A stretch of DNA of 64,000 nt from Piscicola geometra (lineage: Eukaryota > Annelida > Clitellata > Hirudinida > Piscicolidae), in assembly GCA_943735955.1 (NCBI GenBank), contig OX030956.1:163501-227500 (forward strand). Direction: 5' to 3'. Positions 35,001 through 51,932 of the stretch are shown here, piece by piece. The notes below the pieces were generated by a model that saw nothing but the letters and a program-made list of their open reading frames with translations, was not told where the DNA came from and did no database searches. Numbering within the stretch: position 1 is the first letter of the stretch; each line of letters opens with the position of its first letter. The position numbers and the translations under genes are program-made.

Positions 35001-36464
35001 AAACACATTTCATCAGTTCTCTTAGTTCAATTGAGTGGTATTTCTTATTTGAAGACTAAAGCTGCTATACAACGTTTAGAATGTCAATGAATTCCACCAA
35101 GATAGTTGAAACTCTCTGACTAAATAAATTATTCTCTAGAAAATATAAAAAAAATACATCAGACAGATATCAATTCACTAAGCTATGAAAGGAGGACACT
35201 CAAAATGCAATTCTACCGCTATTCTACGCAACGCGATACGGCTGTAAAACCAGCCATGATCAGGTACAACACAAGGTAATGTGCCTATCACACTCCACTT
35301 GTGAAACATAGCAGCTTTTTAATAAAGTGTTCGATAAATAAAGGGAATGTATAATACAGGGTAAATGACCAGGCTCAGACAAGCAATTGTGTCTGCGAAC
35401 GAACTTCAAGTAGATTGTGTATTGAGACTTGTGGCCGAATGGTTGTCGAACAGTGAGTGAAAGGAATGAAGGAGCGAGAAAGGAGACTGAAAAGAGGTTA
35501 GGAGGTCGTCTGAAAATGTCTGAAAGCGCTTTGAAAAATAAAATTGTTTTCACAGATTTCAAATTTTAATACAACACATAAAAAAGCGATATTTTAAAAT
35601 CTACTTTATTTATGTAAATGAGTAGTTAATAAATGTAACAGATTACTTTTTGAAACCAACTTTTGATTGATTAAAAATTCAATTTGATTGAGATACAAGA
35701 GGTTCCTTCGAGGTTGCAGTTATGTCTATTAGATGAAAATGTATTGCGGTAGTCCGTAGCAGGACTGACAGTTAGTCGGAGATTCTTAAAAAGCTTTAAA
35801 AATTTGACGATAAAAATTAAAGTTTTGTAAAACAATGGGGAAAAATAAAACTCTCAACAAGTTTTTTAAGTTGAAATGATAAAGGTTTACACGTATAATA
35901 ATTATAAAGATAATAATTATAAAGATTTTTTTGAAAATCAATAATTCTTATTGTAAGCAATAATCACGAAATGTACATATGTTTAAATACATTTAGGTTT
36001 AGTGGTTAAAATTTTAATTTTTTTTCTTATTGTTGTTTTGGTAGAAGAAATCGACAATACAATCGAAGAAATATTTAACAGATATTTAAACTTTAAAATA
36101 CTTTGAGAGATTTGTAAGCTGACTATCGGAAGGTGAAGTCTAAATTTCTATATTCTCAATTTTTTCTACTTTTAAATTATATATAAGAACAAAGTACCAT
36201 CAAATAAACTAAATGCATCCTTTGATTTTAAAACATTCGCCCAGAGAGTTCCAAAGCTTTATATGTGTAATCTATTCAGAAATGATATCGTAAACTGAGT
36301 AACATACTGAGTAACATAGAAGGTTCAAATACCACTTTAAAATATAAATTCTTTCCTAGACCCCTTTAATGATGAGAATACTTGATGAATTTACCACAAC
36401 ACAATAAATACGATTGGTTACTTCGAACAACAATCACAAACAATCCCCCAATCCGTCAATCCAT
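32057..36464. other. Gene-poor AT-rich DNA
   Basis: No gene recognised. Patches of more balanced composition occur at about 32,290-32,400 and 34,220-34,330, but they contain no supported open frame. The frame at 35260-35562 (minus) has no domain similarity that I recognise. Confidence 0.45.
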
Positions 36465-36785
36465 CACAACTACACCACACCTACACCACAACTACATCAC
36501 AACTACACCACAACTACACCACACCTACACCACAACTACACCACAACTACATCACAACTACACCACAACTACACCACACCTACACCACAACTACACCACA
36601 ACTACATCACAACTACACCACAACTACACCACCACTACACCACAACTACACCACACCTACACCCCAACTACACCACAACTACACCACAACTACACCACAA
36701 CTACACCACAACTACACCACAACTACACCACAACTACACCACAACTACACCACACCTACACCACCACTAAAGCACCACAACTGAA
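36465..36785. repeat. 11-bp minisatellite (CACAACTACAC)
   Basis: About 29 copies of an 11-bp unit, with ACC and ATC variants at fixed positions. It lies downstream of the synaptotagmin 3' end. Confidence 0.96.
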
Positions 36786-36965
36786 GCACCACAACAACTA
36801 AAATTCTATTCCAGCAGACTTTCCTTCTACTTACACTGATTCGACCATTATAGACAGCGTAGACCCACCCAATACCAGAATCCGTCTCCTATCAACACCC
36901 TATTTCATTTTATTTAAGAGTCTGAACTTGCATGACCACAATCATATATATACATATAGATATAC

Positions 36966-36971
36966 TTTATT
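36966..36971 (-). terminator. Candidate poly(A) signal of synaptotagmin
   Basis: AATAAA on the minus strand, about 100 bp downstream of the synaptotagmin stop codon. It is the first canonical hexamer I noticed. Confidence 0.5.
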
Positions 36972-37073
36972 TATATTTATATTTTACTTGAAATACATAC
37001 GTACCATTTAAATATTTAAATACGGCTTATATTAAGGGTATGTGCGTGTGGTGGTGGTGGTTGAGTGGCTGAC

Positions 37074-43391
<6,318 letters not shown>

Positions 43392-43836
43392 ATTGTCAGT
43401 AATCTCGAACTTAATTCTGTAGCTCTATGTGGATAAGAACTTCTGTTGAACCAGAAAATGGCAACATCCAAAGATTCAGCTGTTTAGTTGCTGAGATAGA
43501 CCAACTATAAGATGAATATGAAAGCAGTTTTTCAAGAATTAATAGTACACTAGGACATAATAGCAAACAAACTCAAGATTCTAAAATGGCGTTCCTGCTT
43601 ATCAGCATAATGTCTCTCAGTCTTCCAACCCCAACCGATCAATATTCCAGCTAGCTTCATGACAATTATAATTCGTCCATTAATAGAAATGCATTTTTTA
43701 ATTGTTTTCACTAACATTTGTTCATTTTTTACAAATATTAATAAATACGCTTTTAGTCGAACTCTTCTTTTTGATTAGTGTGTGACGCTTTTAAAAGTAA
43801 CTCGTCATCATCTTCCTAGACGTACTACATCGTGGA
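43392..43836. promoter_or_regulatory. Shared 5' region of synaptotagmin and DUSP11
   Basis: 445 bp separate the divergent start codons. It should contain both 5' untranslated regions and a bidirectional promoter. No TATA box was assigned. The arrangement is seen in the sequence; promoter function is inferred. Confidence 0.55.
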
Positions 43837-46800
43837 ATGAACAAAATACCAGATAGGTTCAGAAGTTTGTCTACGATTGAAATTATAGCTCAATATTTTT
43901 GATGGTTTAATGAATATGTTTTCACCATTTTTATTTTCTTAGATGGCTTCAGTACACGCCAATTGGCAAAGTGATCGAAAACACTAGATTTATTGCTTTC
44001 AAAGTGCCTTTAAAACAGGTACTATTGTTCACTTAAATAATTATATTAATATTTGATTATCATATTTTGTAATATTTTATTGAAAATTGGAAAAAGAAAA
44101 AAAAAGGGAAGTAAGAGAAAAAAATTGATAAAGACTTTATCATAAAGACAAAAAGTGGGATGATTTGAAAGGTGCATGAAGTAAATGAAAAGATCTTCAT
44201 CCAATCATTGGATTCCAATGCGAAGGGGAGGAATGTGAGGCATGGCAGGCGCTGAGGGTGAGAAAGGAGAGAGCGAAGGATGAAAGAAGTTTTTTGTGTG
44301 GAATGTGTATGGTGGAGGTGATCGAAGAGGTGAAGATAGAAAATTTGAAGTTGAAAAAAAGGGCTATAGAGGCGAAAAGCAAAGTAAGAAGTATGGAGCT
44401 GGAAGGAAAAGAGTGCAAAAACAATGAGGAGGAAAAATAAATGAAGTATGCAGATATATGAAAAAAAAATTTGAGGGAGAAAGTAACAAAAGATATTGAG
44501 AGACAAAGAACCCAGGTAGAAGAGGAGCTGAGAACGAACCTGGTGAAAGAGGTGAAGACGGAGGTGGTGAGAAGTCAGAAGGAGGAGACAAGGAAGAAGA
44601 GAATAATTATGTTCGGGTTGAAGAAAGAAGAAGAAGGGGATGATGTCAAGGTGAAAGAGATAATCAGAGTCATTACTCAGGAGGCAATAGAACCAGTATT
44701 AGTGGAAAGAATGAGAGAAAGAAAACATGGAAGGTGGGTTCAGGCCTGTGATAATTGAATTCAGGTCAGAGGCAGATAAATGGAGGGTAATGGGAAGGAA
44801 GATGCTGCTAAAGAAGGATGAGAGATACAGAAGATTTTTTTTAGAGATGGATCTCCCTTTGGAAGGGAGAGAGGAGGAAAGAAGAAAACAATGGGAGAAA
44901 AGACAGAAGAAGATAGAACAGCTGAAGAGAGCGGTTTGGAGGGAGGATCGTGGAGAACAGGACCCGATGGAAGGGGTCCTTGGATACCAGGAGGAGGATC
45001 GGAGGATGGAAGAAGTGGTGCTGAGAAGTGTGGGAGCGATCTGGAGACAGATGGAGAGGAGAGAAAGGGGGAGATGAAGAAAAATATATAGTGTCGAGAC
45101 AAAGGCACTATAAAGACTAATACTAATTGATTCTATTATAAAACACTCATATACACAATAGATTATCTTAGTTAAGTTTGGAAGTTTAATCAATACAGGT
45201 CTTTTGGCCTTTATGATTAAAATCCCTAGTAGAGTTATTAACTTTTATCACTTTTTAATGATCTTTAATTGAGCAATATTTGATAATGGAAATATCACAT
45301 TTAAGCCATAAAATATATTTTATAAACGCTTTTATTTTTCAATAATTTGGCTTATCAGAAACATCTCAACACCTCCAAACACAACAGTCAATATTGCACA
45401 ATGTCCCGGAGGAGAAAGACTTTTTCAGCCTTGACTGCTTGTTCAAGAAGGTTCAGGAGCAAGACAAAAGTCTCGGCCTGGTCATAGATCTAACCAACAC
45501 TGACAGATATTATGACAAGGATGTTAGTCATGTAAATTAATTTGGCAATTTTTTATCAGTATTTGTAAAAAGTTTATTCTCCGTGTTATATAACTTGGAA
45601 ATGCAAATGCTTCATTGAAGTTGCTCCATCGACTTAGTTCAAGTTCAAATAATATTATTTAAATTAAACCTACCAAACTTGTTGAATAGTTACAATCATA
45701 AACGATGAGCATTTGTGTGGGCAGGACGTGGTGGCGAAGGGCTGTGGCTACACCAAGGTCTACACCAAAGGCCACGAAGTGCCCAGCATGAGTGTCATCA
45801 AGAGGTTTGGCATTTTTCCAATTCATATTAGTCTTCCATCATTCATTAGGTCTTCTTGCATGTGTCTTTTATTAAATATTCCATAAACATCATCATCATA
45901 ATCATCTGTTTTCATTTGTAATCCAACTTGTAAGCCATGTCCATAAAGTTGAAAAAGTTGCTCAGTGAACACTGTTTAATGGTCTTTATCTTTGTTCACT
46001 TTTCCAGCTTTTTTGCTGCTGTTGAAGACTTTCTTGAAAAGGAAAAGGAAGGAAAAAGTAATCTTCGTTTCCATTTATAAACTTCAGTCAACAAAATGCC
46101 CTTCTAAAGTCTATATTTTCATATTTCCAGTTTTGTTGCCAAAAATATTATATAATTGTTTGACTGCGAGATGCCTATTTATTATTCTATTTGTTCCTCT
46201 ATTCAATCGCCTGACTGCAACACACAGGCCTTATAGGGGTCCACTGCACACATGGAGTCAATCGCACTGGATACCTCATCTGCAGGTCTTCATCATTCAT
46301 CCATCACATTCCCATCCATCCATCCATCACATCATCCTCATCACATCATCCTCATCAAATCATCACAATGACCAAATACTGTAATTAAGTCATTACCTCA
46401 GCTTAATGACATATCGATGAAAAGTAATGGATAAGTATGCACATGATTGCCTCTACCACCAGGTACCTAAGAGACAAGATGGACATGAAGGCTGATGAGG
46501 CGATCGAAGGTGCTCAATATCAATCAATTATCCCATTAAATAACTAATTAATGGGTTAACATAATTATTCAATTAGACATTTTTATTTAACTCAGATATT
46601 ATTAATAGGTTCACGCCATTTTATATTCTCCAATTAACATCCTTCCTGCCTCTGACCGACCAGCATTCAGGAAAGCAAGAGGTCATCCCATCGAGAGATG
46701 CAACTACCTCCACAGCCTTAAACATCTGTATGTCTATGTATGTCTATATTTGTGCGTGTATGTCTATATTTGTGCGTGTGTGTCTATTTGCTTGCCTATA

Positions 46801-48018
46801 TGTCATTTTTGTATGTTTTTGTATGCCTATTGTATGTGTATATGCCTATTTTTTTATATTCATATGTAAGCTATTTTTTAAATCCGTTACTTTGTCAATA
46901 TATTTGTGTTTTTATAAGGGTAAAACTGTTCAATTTTTCAGGGGAGGTCGAAGGAGAACGTGAATATTGAATTTGTTTAGAGCGTCATTTTATGTATGCA
47001 TTAATTGCATTGAGGCATTCATTTGTAACCGTTTATGACACTGTCCTACATCTTTGAAAAGCTGCTTTTTTATCTTTGTAAAAATTTTTGCTGACAATTA
47101 TGTTCACATGAAAAAACTATTTCTAGTCATCCGTAATAAGTCAAAAATATGGATAAATATGCGTTTGTTGCAGTGGTTCATCGTGGTACATACAATTTAA
47201 AATCGTAAAAGTTTCCTATGACCGGCCTGAGCGCCACCCCACAACAAGTTTCAATCTGTGTCTCCTAAATGATGTTTTGCATCACACTTCAATTTGTCAA
47301 AAAGCTTTAAATAAATATATTTGATTAGTTGCTTGATTAATTCATTGATGTGATAATAAATAAATAGATTGACCACTACTGAAGGACTGCTAGTGATGAC
47401 ACTGCTGACCTGAACAGCGATCGCAGTGGTGGCAAGGTGCCGTCCGCCTGCAAGAGTTGGAGACGCACTGCACATCCCTACTCCTCCATGCCCCCTTCCT
47501 TCGGTCATCGAGAAAGAATTAAAAGTGATTATGAAAGAAATAATCATCGTATTAATGCTCATGATAGCGGTTATGCTAATAATATTGGTGGGGGCTTTGC
47601 CAGTTTGAGGCGTGCCAGTGACCTGTTGATGGGTCCTCATAATAGCAGTAACAGCAATTACGAGAGGGGCCGACTTTTCGGCTTCTATAATGAGCCAATT
47701 AGTGCCCCTCACAATTACCCACATGCCAATTTTAATTCTAATTTACCTGATATCAATCATTACCATAGAGACGGTTATAAATATAACGATAATCAATTCG
47801 ATACGAGGAATTTTAATGATTTTAAACCTAGTTTTAATCATTTTAATCCTAGTTATAATCATTTTAATCCTAGTTTTAATCATTTCAACCATTTTAATAG
47901 CGGGAATTTTAGCTATACTCACAACAGTAACGAGAATAGGGCAAACTACAGACATGATGATCTGGCTGATGTTGATAACAGACAATATTTTGATGCACTC
48001 AATAAACCACCCTCATGA
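43837..48018 (+). CDS. dusp11: DUSP11/PIR1-like RNA 5'-triphosphatase (dual-specificity phosphatase fold)
   Basis: Nine exons join in frame to 379 aa: 43837-43856, 43943-44018, 45388-45531, 45725-45804, 46008-46057, 46228-46285, 46463-46509, 46664-46727, 47418-48018. The start MNKIPDRWLQYTPIG and the following TRFIAFKVPLKQ match the DUSP11 N-terminus. GLVIDLTNTDRYY and YTKVYTKGHEVP follow. The P-loop HCTHGVNRTG (Cys nucleophile, Arg six residues later) is the cysteine phosphatase site, and RGHPIERCNYL lies downstream. Known role: DUSP11 removes gamma and beta phosphates from 5'-triphosphate RNAs (RNA polymerase III and viral transcripts) in nucleus and cytoplasm. The last exon encodes a low-complexity Asn/Phe/His/Tyr tail with repeated FNHFNPS units and is unlike vertebrate tails. 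A possible 18-bp cassette exon lies at 46942-46959. Alternative: the related capping-enzyme triphosphatase domain, but no guanylyltransferase domain follows. Confidence 0.94.
44190..45115 (+). mobile_element. Non-LTR retroelement ORF1-like remnant, frame-shifted
   Basis: A purine-rich block lies in DUSP11 intron 2. Charged coiled-coil segments are followed by RKKRIIMFGLKKEEEGDD and, after a frame change near 44,730, RPVIIEFRSEADKWRVMGRK and RRFFLEMDLPLEGREEERRK. This order (coiled coil, an RRM-like I-x-x-FGL strand, then a basic region) is the layout of ORF1/gag-like proteins of many animal non-LTR retrotransposons. The frame is broken by stops near 44,439 and 44,461 and by the shift near 44,730. 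No reverse transcriptase follows, so this is a dead fragment. Element ends were not defined by target-site duplications, and the coordinates are approximate. Confidence 0.6.
46942..46959 (+). other. Candidate 18-bp cassette exon of DUSP11
   Basis: A good acceptor (TTTTTCAG) and a donor (AAC|GTGAAT) enclose 18 bases that fit the phase between exon 8 (ending CT) and exon 9. Inclusion would add six residues, mostly Gly and Arg, without shifting the frame. Unproven. Confidence 0.3.
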
Positions 48019-48107
48019 AGTGAATTTTCATTATGGATTTCTAATAATAAATATCTTGATGCAAAAGTTTCAGGAAGTTTATATTTTTTAGAAGAGTTTC
48101 AATAGCA

Positions 48108-48113
48108 AATAAA
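48108..48113 (+). terminator. DUSP11 poly(A) signal
   Basis: AATAAA 90 bp after the DUSP11 stop codon. It faces the uL30m 3' end, only about 130 bp away. Confidence 0.65.
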
Positions 48114-48238
48114 TATTTGCCTTCTATCTTTTGTGTGTGAACATCAACCATTGTTGTCAAATTAGTTATTTCATAATAATGATGAAGTTTTTTTTTATTT
48201 ATTGAGAGCCTACCTGAGACGAGGTTATTTTAGTAAAT

Positions 48239-49307
48239 TTATTTATTATCTGCAATGTTTTTGTTGAAGTTGTATCGATGCATCTTGCCATCCTGGTTGT
48301 GTTTGTATTCGTAGTGCGTCGGGAACTGGTCTATGTTCACCCTGTTCAGTTGAACCACCCTGTCCAAATCCTTCTGCACAACCTCCTTTTTCAAATCCCA
48401 TTTGCAAGTCTTTGCAAACATCTTGAAAGGCCCTGGTGATGCTATGGCAGAAGTGCTTTGGTCTTCAACTGGTGTGGCATTTGAGGGAGTGGTAGAAGTG
48501 GTCTTAGTGGTCGAGTCGTGGAGGGAGATGGATTCCATTTGAATGGACGCATCATCATCATCGTGAAGTGATGAGTTATCCACAGCGTGCACATTTCCCA
48601 TCACCATCTCTCCGTTGCTGCACAGGACTAGGTGGGTGGAGTTGGAGAGGGTGGATGGCAGATTCGGAGGCAGTTTGAATGGCTGGATGTCCACCATATG
48701 TAGCACCTCCTGCAGCAGTTTGTTCACTTTCAAAGTGTTCTTTGCGAGTACTTGCTGGTTTATCTTTGGGTGCTGGTGTTGTTAATTTTTAATGAAAGAT
48801 TATGAATTGATCTTAAAATTGAGTTCAATTTGTGATTCTAGTGTGCACAAAGCCAAGCTCTAGTGATAGAATCTATATAATAGATAGTTTTTGAAGATCA
48901 CATAAAGCACAAACCTTTGCATCAAATCCAAAATGCTTCAAGATGTCTCTTTCCCACCATGGCCTGCCTTTGAGACTTTTTTTGAGAGTGATCAGGTGGA
49001 TCATGTGTGCTTCCTTTGGTCCTTTTGATTCTGCACTCTCCTCAAACTCCCTTAAGTGTACGCTCCATTCAAGATTTTTGGGGCTCCGATCATATTTTAT
49101 GAGACGCTTTTTCTTGTTGATGTAATGGTTGGTTAAGGCGGTTCGAGAAGGATTTATTTGCTGACATTTTGTAACGTTATTGAAAATGCCTACTTGTCTT
49201 CGGCACTGCAAATTTATACAATCTAGTATTTATTATATATTTTAAAAAACATAATAATATCAATTTAATGTTCATATTTGATGAATTCTTACCAAGGCAG
49301 AGAACAT
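48239..49307 (-). CDS. mrpl30: Mitochondrial large ribosomal subunit protein uL30m (MRPL30)
   Basis: Three exons on the minus strand join in phase 0: 49307-49293 (only MFSAL), 49205-48915, 48772-48239, giving 279 aa. Arg/Lys-rich, acid-poor residues after the start fit a mitochondrial targeting sequence. The uL30 core spans exons 2-3: AHMIHLITLKKSLKGRPWWE, RDILKHFGF and then INQQVLAKNTLKVNKLLQEV and IQPFKLPPNLP. These match the MRPL30 elements for RRPYWEKDIIKMLGL and KHLIRIKPLKLP. Known role: component of the mitoribosome large subunit. The protein is longer than the roughly 160-aa vertebrate form because of an acidic, Ser/Thr-rich insert and a C-terminal extension with aromatic and basic residues. 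The gene is head-to-head with mitoferrin and tail-to-tail with DUSP11. Confidence 0.92.
48242..48247 (-). terminator. AATAAA overlapping the uL30m stop region
   Basis: The last two sense codons, AAT AAA, form a canonical poly(A) hexamer immediately before the TAA stop. Cleavage 10-30 bp downstream would leave an extremely short 3' untranslated region. Whether this hexamer is the one used is not known. Confidence 0.35.
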
Positions 49308-49673
49308 CCTTTGAAGGTTTTTAATTGACGGTCGATATTAACTGAAACAATAAAACTATTTAATAGTATTATTTTTCGAACTATTAACCATGAAAACATG
49401 TTTTTAATGCAAATTATTTAACCAAATAAAAATAAAATGATATATATTCACCTAATTTATTAATTTCATGAACCTAACAACATGATCTATTTAATTTTCT
49501 TATGAATACTACGTAGTTAGATAGATCTTGCTAAATAAGTTCTGTATCGCTGTTCAATTAACCTCCTCTAATAAAATAATAAATTTCTATAAATAATTTA
49601 AATTAACTTAAGGATTTTATATTCAGAATAGTTTTTTTTCTCAAAAAATCCGTTTAAAATATAATCCAATAGT
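49308..49673. promoter_or_regulatory. Shared 5' region of uL30m and mitoferrin
   Basis: 366 bp lie between divergent start codons of two nuclear genes for mitochondrial proteins. It is AT-rich. No NRF-type or TATA motif was assigned. Bidirectional promoter function is inferred from spacing. Confidence 0.5.
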
Positions 49674-51932
49674 ATGACTGCGTTGGAAGGTGAAGTCGAC
49701 TACGAAAGTCTACCCGTCAACTCTTCAATGACAACACACATGATAGCAGGCGCCTTTGCCGGCACCATGGAACACTGCGTCATGTACCCTTTCGACTTTG
49801 TTAAAGTACTCATTTTGCTTTTCCTTACACATTTTATTTTATATAGTATAATATAATATAATATTTAAAATTTCGTAATAATACCATCATATCATTCCAT
49901 AGCTAAAATACAATTCAAAAATGTATAGTCTTTTAATTAATGTTTATCAATGAAAATATATTCTCAAATCTCACACCAGACTAGAATGCAAGTTTTACGA
50001 CCAGATCCCAACGCCCAATACCGGAACCTCATACACGCTTTCTACAAAATAGTTTCCACAGAGGGTCCCCTGAGGACAGTGCGAGGAATCAACGCTACCC
50101 TCTACGGAGCAGGACCTGCCCATGCTCTCTACTTTGCTTCGTACGAAAAATTAAAAACACTCCTCAACAAACACACCACACAGAATGCCCTCACACCAGG
50201 TTGGTGGATATAGAAAATTAACTATATTAATATTTTCACAAATATTAACATCCATGAGCAATTTAAGGGTAATATTACTAGAAAAATTGTTTTTAGAGAA
50301 TAATATAATTCTGGGACAAAAAGTCAATTATTACATCACAGCTGGTAGGGTTTCTCAAATAAGCAAACAAGATGCATTTAGATCCCATTGCATAATCTGG
50401 TGTGTCACACACACACACATTCAAGTAGACCAGACTGACTCCTGATAACATTGCTAGAAATCTTGATGCATTCATGTCTTATCTCTATGATTAACATTTT
50501 ATTATTGTTATTATTTATTTTCATCTCTATGGTTACATGTAGACTTTCGTAAATAGAAGATATTGAATCTATGGTTTCAAATCAAATAGTTTAAACTGTC
50601 TTTTTAATGGTGATTCAAACTTCCTCAAAATATTCTCTGGACTTATTTTGGTATTTGGGCCTATTCTTGATACTATAATAGAATTCTATTAATATATAAT
50701 TTTGCCTATTCTTGATACTATAATAGAATTCTATTAATATATAATTTTGCCTATTCCTGATACTATAATATAATACTATTAATATATAATTTTGCCTATT
50801 CTTGATACTATAATAGAATTCTATTAATATATAATTTTGCCTATTCCTGATACTATAATATAATACTATTAATATATAATTTTGCCTATTCTTGATACTA
50901 TAATAGAATACTATTAATATATAATTTTGCCTATTCTTGATACTATAATAGAATACTATTAATATATAATTTTGCCTATTCCTGATACTATAATATAATA
51001 CTATTAATATATAATTTTGCCTATTCTTGATACTATAATATAATACTATTAATATATAATTTTACCTATTCTTGATATTATAATATAATACTATTAATAT
51101 ATAATTTTGCCTATTCCTGATACTATAAATTATAGTCTATAACAGAATAATATTATTATATACTTTAAGGATATTTCTCAAAGTAAGGACCACTCCTTTG
51201 CAGGCATCGCGGGCATAGGAGCCACTTTCCTGCACGATGCCATCATGACTCCCGCAGAGGGTGCCTGTCATTATTATTTAATCTGTATTTATTATTAATA
51301 AATCATTATTATTAAATATTTCAATCTTTTAAGTTTCAAATGATTTTATAAGCATAAAATTGTTTGCCTTTTTCATAAACGTAACATGTCCTTCAATCCT
51401 CGATCACTGCCACAACCAACACCAAACAGTGGTGAAGCAGCGTATGCAGCTCTACAACAGCCCCTACAAGTCGTGTCTCGACTGCGCTCGCTGCATCAAC
51501 CGCTCCGAGGGCTTCAGCGCCTTCTACCGCAGCTTCGTCATGCAACTCGTCATGAACATTCCCTTCCAGAGCATCCACTTCGTCGTCTACGAACTCTCGC
51601 AGGAGCACATCAACCCGCAGGGGGGCTACAACCCAGCCACGCACATCGTCTCGGGAGCCTTTGCAGGCGCCATCGCTGCAGGCGCAACAACTCCCTTCGA
51701 CGTGTGCAAGACCCTCCTGAACACACAGGGTGGCTGCATGCTGGGCATGATGAGTGAGAAGGTGAACGTCAGGGGCATCGTCAACGCCATGGCGACCGTG
51801 TACGGGAGCAGTGGTTTCGGCGGCTTCTTCAAGGGCATGAGTGCTCGAGTGGTCTACCAAATGCCCTCCACCGGCCTCTCGTGGTCGGTTTATGAGTTCT
51901 TCAAGCACGTCCTCAAAAACAACAACGGCTGA
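49674..51932 (+). CDS. slc25a37: Mitoferrin, mitochondrial iron carrier (SLC25A37/28)
   Basis: Four exons: 49674-49805, 49980-50199, 51204-51260, 51430-51932. They join in frame to 303 aa. There are three mitochondrial-carrier repeats, each with a Px[DE]xxK signature: YPFDFVKTRMQ, TPAEVVKQRMQ and [11 protein letters not shown]. Mitoferrin-typical blocks are [56 protein letters not shown] and [17 protein letters not shown]. Known role: imports ferrous iron across the inner mitochondrial membrane for haem and Fe-S cluster synthesis. There are six transmembrane helices by family. Exon 4 has noticeably higher GC content than the rest of the locus. Intron 2 (50200-51203) is half filled by a 45-bp tandem repeat. 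I cannot tell SLC25A37 from SLC25A28; an invertebrate is expected to have one ancestral gene. Confidence 0.96.
50657..51127. repeat. 45-bp tandem repeat in mitoferrin intron 2
   Basis: About 10.4 copies of an AT-rich 45-bp unit that includes CCTATTCTTGATACTATAAT and CTATTAATATATAATTTTG. Copies come in two kinds (CTTGATAC with GAATT, CCTGATAC with TAATA) that partly alternate, suggesting amplification of a two-unit block. Confidence 0.97.
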
